DNA from: Sinorhizobium meliloti
GTDB taxonomy: Bacteria > Pseudomonadota > Alphaproteobacteria > Rhizobiales > Rhizobiaceae
Direction: 5' to 3'
Assembly (NCBI RefSeq): GCF_035610345.1
Contig: NZ_CP141212.1
Span: 2,485,976 to 2,549,975 of the forward strand
Length of the DNA stretch: 64,000 bases
Shown here piece by piece: positions 62,531 to 64,000 of this stretch (its first letter is position 1; each line of letters starts with the position of its first letter). The translations under genes were made by a program, and so were the position numbers. The notes under the pieces are model-generated. The model was not told the DNA's origin, did not search any database, and worked only from the letters and a program-made list of their open reading frames with translations.

Positions 62531-62950
62531 TCAATTCTCCGAAGATTCCATGAGTTTCTTGAGCTCGGCCGTGCGCTTGCGTGTCAGCTCTGCGAGGCAA
62601 CCGGAGACCAGCATGGGCTCCATCGAGCCGCCCCTCGCCTCGAACCCGGCAAGTTCGCATTGGCCGTCGCGATAACCGATCCAGGCGCGCTGGGCTTTTT
62701 TCAGTGCCTCGAGCGCTCCGACGTACGCCGCGTCGATGCCGCCAAGCTCCTTGTCGGTCGCCTGCATGGCCGCGACCGCGAGGCGGTAGGTCTTGTTCAG
62801 CTCCGCATCCGCCGCCCGGTAGTCCTGATCGGCGCATATGTTGAGATCCATCTGGGTCACGGCCTTCCCGCAATCCGGCTCGGGCTGTTGCGCATAGGCG
62901 GAAGCCGTGCAGCACAACAACAGACTCAAAGCAGGACCGGCCGCTCTCAT
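62531..62950 (-). CDS. LprI-like (DUF1311) exported protein
   Basis: A 139-residue secreted protein. The signal [14 protein letters not shown] is cleaved before [20 protein letters not shown]. The LprI/DUF1311 domain has paired cysteines in DCGKA/NICAD and [19 protein letters not shown], and [16 protein letters not shown] is the family motif. Relatives inhibit lysozyme in other bacteria. Its ATG overlaps the ureB stop (ATGA), so it is part of the urease operon. The reason is unknown. Confidence 0.82.
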   Translation of the reverse strand: MRAAGPALSLLLCCTASAYAQQPEPDCGKAVTQMDLNICADQDYRAADAELNKTYRLAVAAMQATDKELGGIDAAYVGALEALKKAQRAWIGYRDGQCELAGFEARGGSMEPMLVSGCLAELTRKRTAELKKLMESSEN

Positions 62951-63252
62951 AGCTTCCCCATGACCTGCTGGCGGAAGCCGAAAACCTCGCGCTTTCCCGA
63001 AAGCGGGATGAGCGTCACCTGCCGTGTCTGTCCAGGCTCGAAGCGGACGGCCGTACCCGCAGGGATGTCGAGCCGCTTGCCGCGCGCGGCGTCACGGTCG
63101 AAGATCAGGCCCGGATTGGTCTCGGCGAAATGATAATGGCTGCCGACCTGCACCGGTCGGTCCCCGGAGTTGGCAACCTCGATGCTGACGGTTTCGAGGC
63201 CCGCATTCAACTCGATCTCACCGGCGGCGGCGATAATCTCACCTGGAATCAT
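62947..63252 (-). CDS. ureB: Urease beta subunit UreB
   Basis: A 101-residue UreB. Opening [20 protein letters not shown], core [20 protein letters not shown] and ending [20 protein letters not shown] are all family-typical. It is a structural subunit of the UreABC heterotrimer. The ATG at 63252 is used; the DUF1272 gene ends about 11 bases before it. Confidence 0.96.
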   Translation of the reverse strand: MIPGEIIAAAGEIELNAGLETVSIEVANSGDRPVQVGSHYHFAETNPGLIFDRDAARGKRLDIPAGTAVRFEPGQTRQVTLIPLSGKREVFGFRQQVMGKL

Positions 63253-63263
63253 GCTCGTTCCCC

Positions 63264-63518
63264 TCAGACGGCTCGTTCGGGCGCACAGCCTTCGGGCTTC
63301 AGGACGCGCTCCGTCGATGCCGGATATTTCTTCAGCATTGCCACAGGCCGCACCGGGCGCCGGACCAGTTCGCCTCCGCAATTCGGGCAAGTCCCGCCAA
63401 GCTTCGTTTCCGCACAGCCGGCGCAAAAAGTACACTCGAAGGTGCAGATCATCGCATGGTCGCTATCGGGTGGCAGGTCTCGATTGCAGCATTCGCAGTT
63501 TGGACGCAGGCTGAGCAT
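63264..63518 (-). CDS. DUF1272 zinc-ribbon-like protein
   Basis: An 84-residue protein with [24 protein letters not shown] and [10 protein letters not shown]: four to five CxxC-type pairs that likely bind zinc. This is the DUF1272 family, of unknown function. The C-terminal 30 residues are not conserved-looking. It lies between ureA and ureB, inside the structural gene set, on the same strand. Confidence 0.85.
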   Translation of the reverse strand: MLSLRPNCECCNRDLPPDSDHAMICTFECTFCAGCAETKLGGTCPNCGGELVRRPVRPVAMLKKYPASTERVLKPEGCAPERAV

Positions 63519-63530
63519 GGTGCCTCCTCG

Positions 63531-63833
63531 CTAGCGGATAGGCTCGTGGACGGTGACGAGCTTCGTCCCGTCGGGAAAAGTCGCCTCGACCTGGATGTCG
63601 TGGATCATCTCCGCAATGCCCTCCATCACCTGATCGCGGGTAAGAACATGGGCGCCTGCCTCCATCAGATCGGCGACGGAACGGCCGTCTCTCGCGCCTT
63701 CCACGACGAAGTCGGTGATGAGGGCGATCGCCTCGGGATGATTGAGCTTCACGCCCCGCTCGAGCCGCCGCCGCGCGACCATCGCCGCCATGGAAATCAA
63801 CAGCTTGTCTTTTTCGCGCGGAGTGAGATTCAT
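63531..63833 (-). CDS. ureA: Urease gamma subunit UreA
   Basis: A 100-residue Ure[21 protein letters not shown] opens the chain; LKLNHPEA-type [20 protein letters not shown] and [20 protein letters not shown] are diagnostic. It is the small structural subunit. It follows ureD by about 28 bases. Confidence 0.97.
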   Translation of the reverse strand: MNLTPREKDKLLISMAAMVARRRLERGVKLNHPEAIALITDFVVEGARDGRSVADLMEAGAHVLTRDQVMEGIAEMIHDIQVEATFPDGTKLVTVHEPIR

Positions 63834-63861
63834 GCGTCGCCGTCCAGATCGATTGCAGGGA

Positions 63862-64000
63862 TCAGAGAGTCCAGACTTTCGGCACAGACGCGTCTTTACG
63901 CAAGTGCGAAATGAGCGGGATCAGGATTTTTCTGAGCGCGAACCCATCGGCCGCAGCAAGGCGGGCGACGATCTTGTCCCGACCGCCGACTTGGTAATGG
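63862..64000 (-). CDS. ureD: Urease accessory protein UreD, C-terminal end (partial)
   Basis: Only the last 46 codons are inside the window. They read [20 protein letters not shown], then [15 protein letters not shown] and end in VPKVWTL, matching the C terminus of UreD/UreH. The position just upstream of ureA supports this. UreD is the scaffold on which UreF and UreG act on apo-urease. Confidence 0.85.
   Translation of the reverse strand, partial: HYQVGGRDKIVARLAAADGFALRKILIPLISHLRKDASVPKVWTL

Overview
The window looks like a stretch of the chromosome of a Sinorhizobium/Ensifer species close to S. meliloti or S. medicae. This rests on four things I recognise from that lineage: the rsiB1 / rsiA1-rpoE2 / rsiC general stress locus, the smoEFGK-smoS-mtlK polyol operon, the redox-sensing cyclase CyaC, and a urease operon interrupted by small accessory genes. 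High GC codon use and rhizobial palindromic intergenic repeats agree. No tRNA, rRNA, CRISPR array, complete insertion sequence or prophage was seen.

Layout. 1-5.9 kb: an omega-amino-acid aminotransferase, adenine deaminase, a GH13 alpha-glucosidase and a KDG kinase. 6-12.3 kb: a leftward six-gene operon with a dipeptidase followed by a peptide-type ABC transporter. 12.5-14.7 kb: an SMR efflux protein, a TetR regulator with a candidate operator, a truncated haemoglobin, a DUF423 membrane protein and a repeat element. 14.7-21.9 kb: a haem/iron region with an IsdG-like haem monooxygenase, a small unknown gene, a DUF2325 protein, TonB with a periplasmic partner, and hmuPSTUV. hmuT carries an apparent 1-nt frameshift. 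22-23 kb: a DUF883 / holin-like membrane pair. 23-26.5 kb: the RpoE2 general stress regulators, with two consensus RpoE2 promoters back to back.

26.9-37 kb: the leftward smo operon for sorbitol/mannitol uptake and oxidation, with a pentulose kinase, a HAD phosphatase and the SorC-type regulator SmoC. 37-52 kb: a pyrimidine catabolism region (preT-preA, ureidopropionase-type amidohydrolase, dihydropyrimidinase, RutR-like regulator, cupin, and an NMT1/THI5-like ABC transporter). A zinc-free MDR reductase, a LysR regulator and cyaC lie inside it. 52.6-57.2 kb: an RND efflux pair. 57.2-64 kb: the leftward urease operon (ureD partial, ureA, DUF1272, ureB, LprI-like, glycosyltransferase-like, ureC, then peroxiredoxin and an ABM protein, then ureE, ureF, ureG). 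It continues past the right edge.

As a system, most of the window supports nitrogen and carbon scavenging. PreTA, dihydropyrimidinase and the amidohydrolase convert pyrimidines to beta-alanine, NH3 and CO2; adenine deaminase also releases ammonia, and urease handles urea. A beta-alanine/pyruvate type aminotransferase sits at the left end. Haem uptake and the RpoE2 stress response are separate modules. The points most worth a second look are the hmuT frameshift, a 16-codon leader ORF that overlaps the GTG start of hmuP, the twin RpoE2 promoters, the unexplained genes inside the urease operon, and repeats inserted between genes of the pyrimidine-linked ABC transporter.
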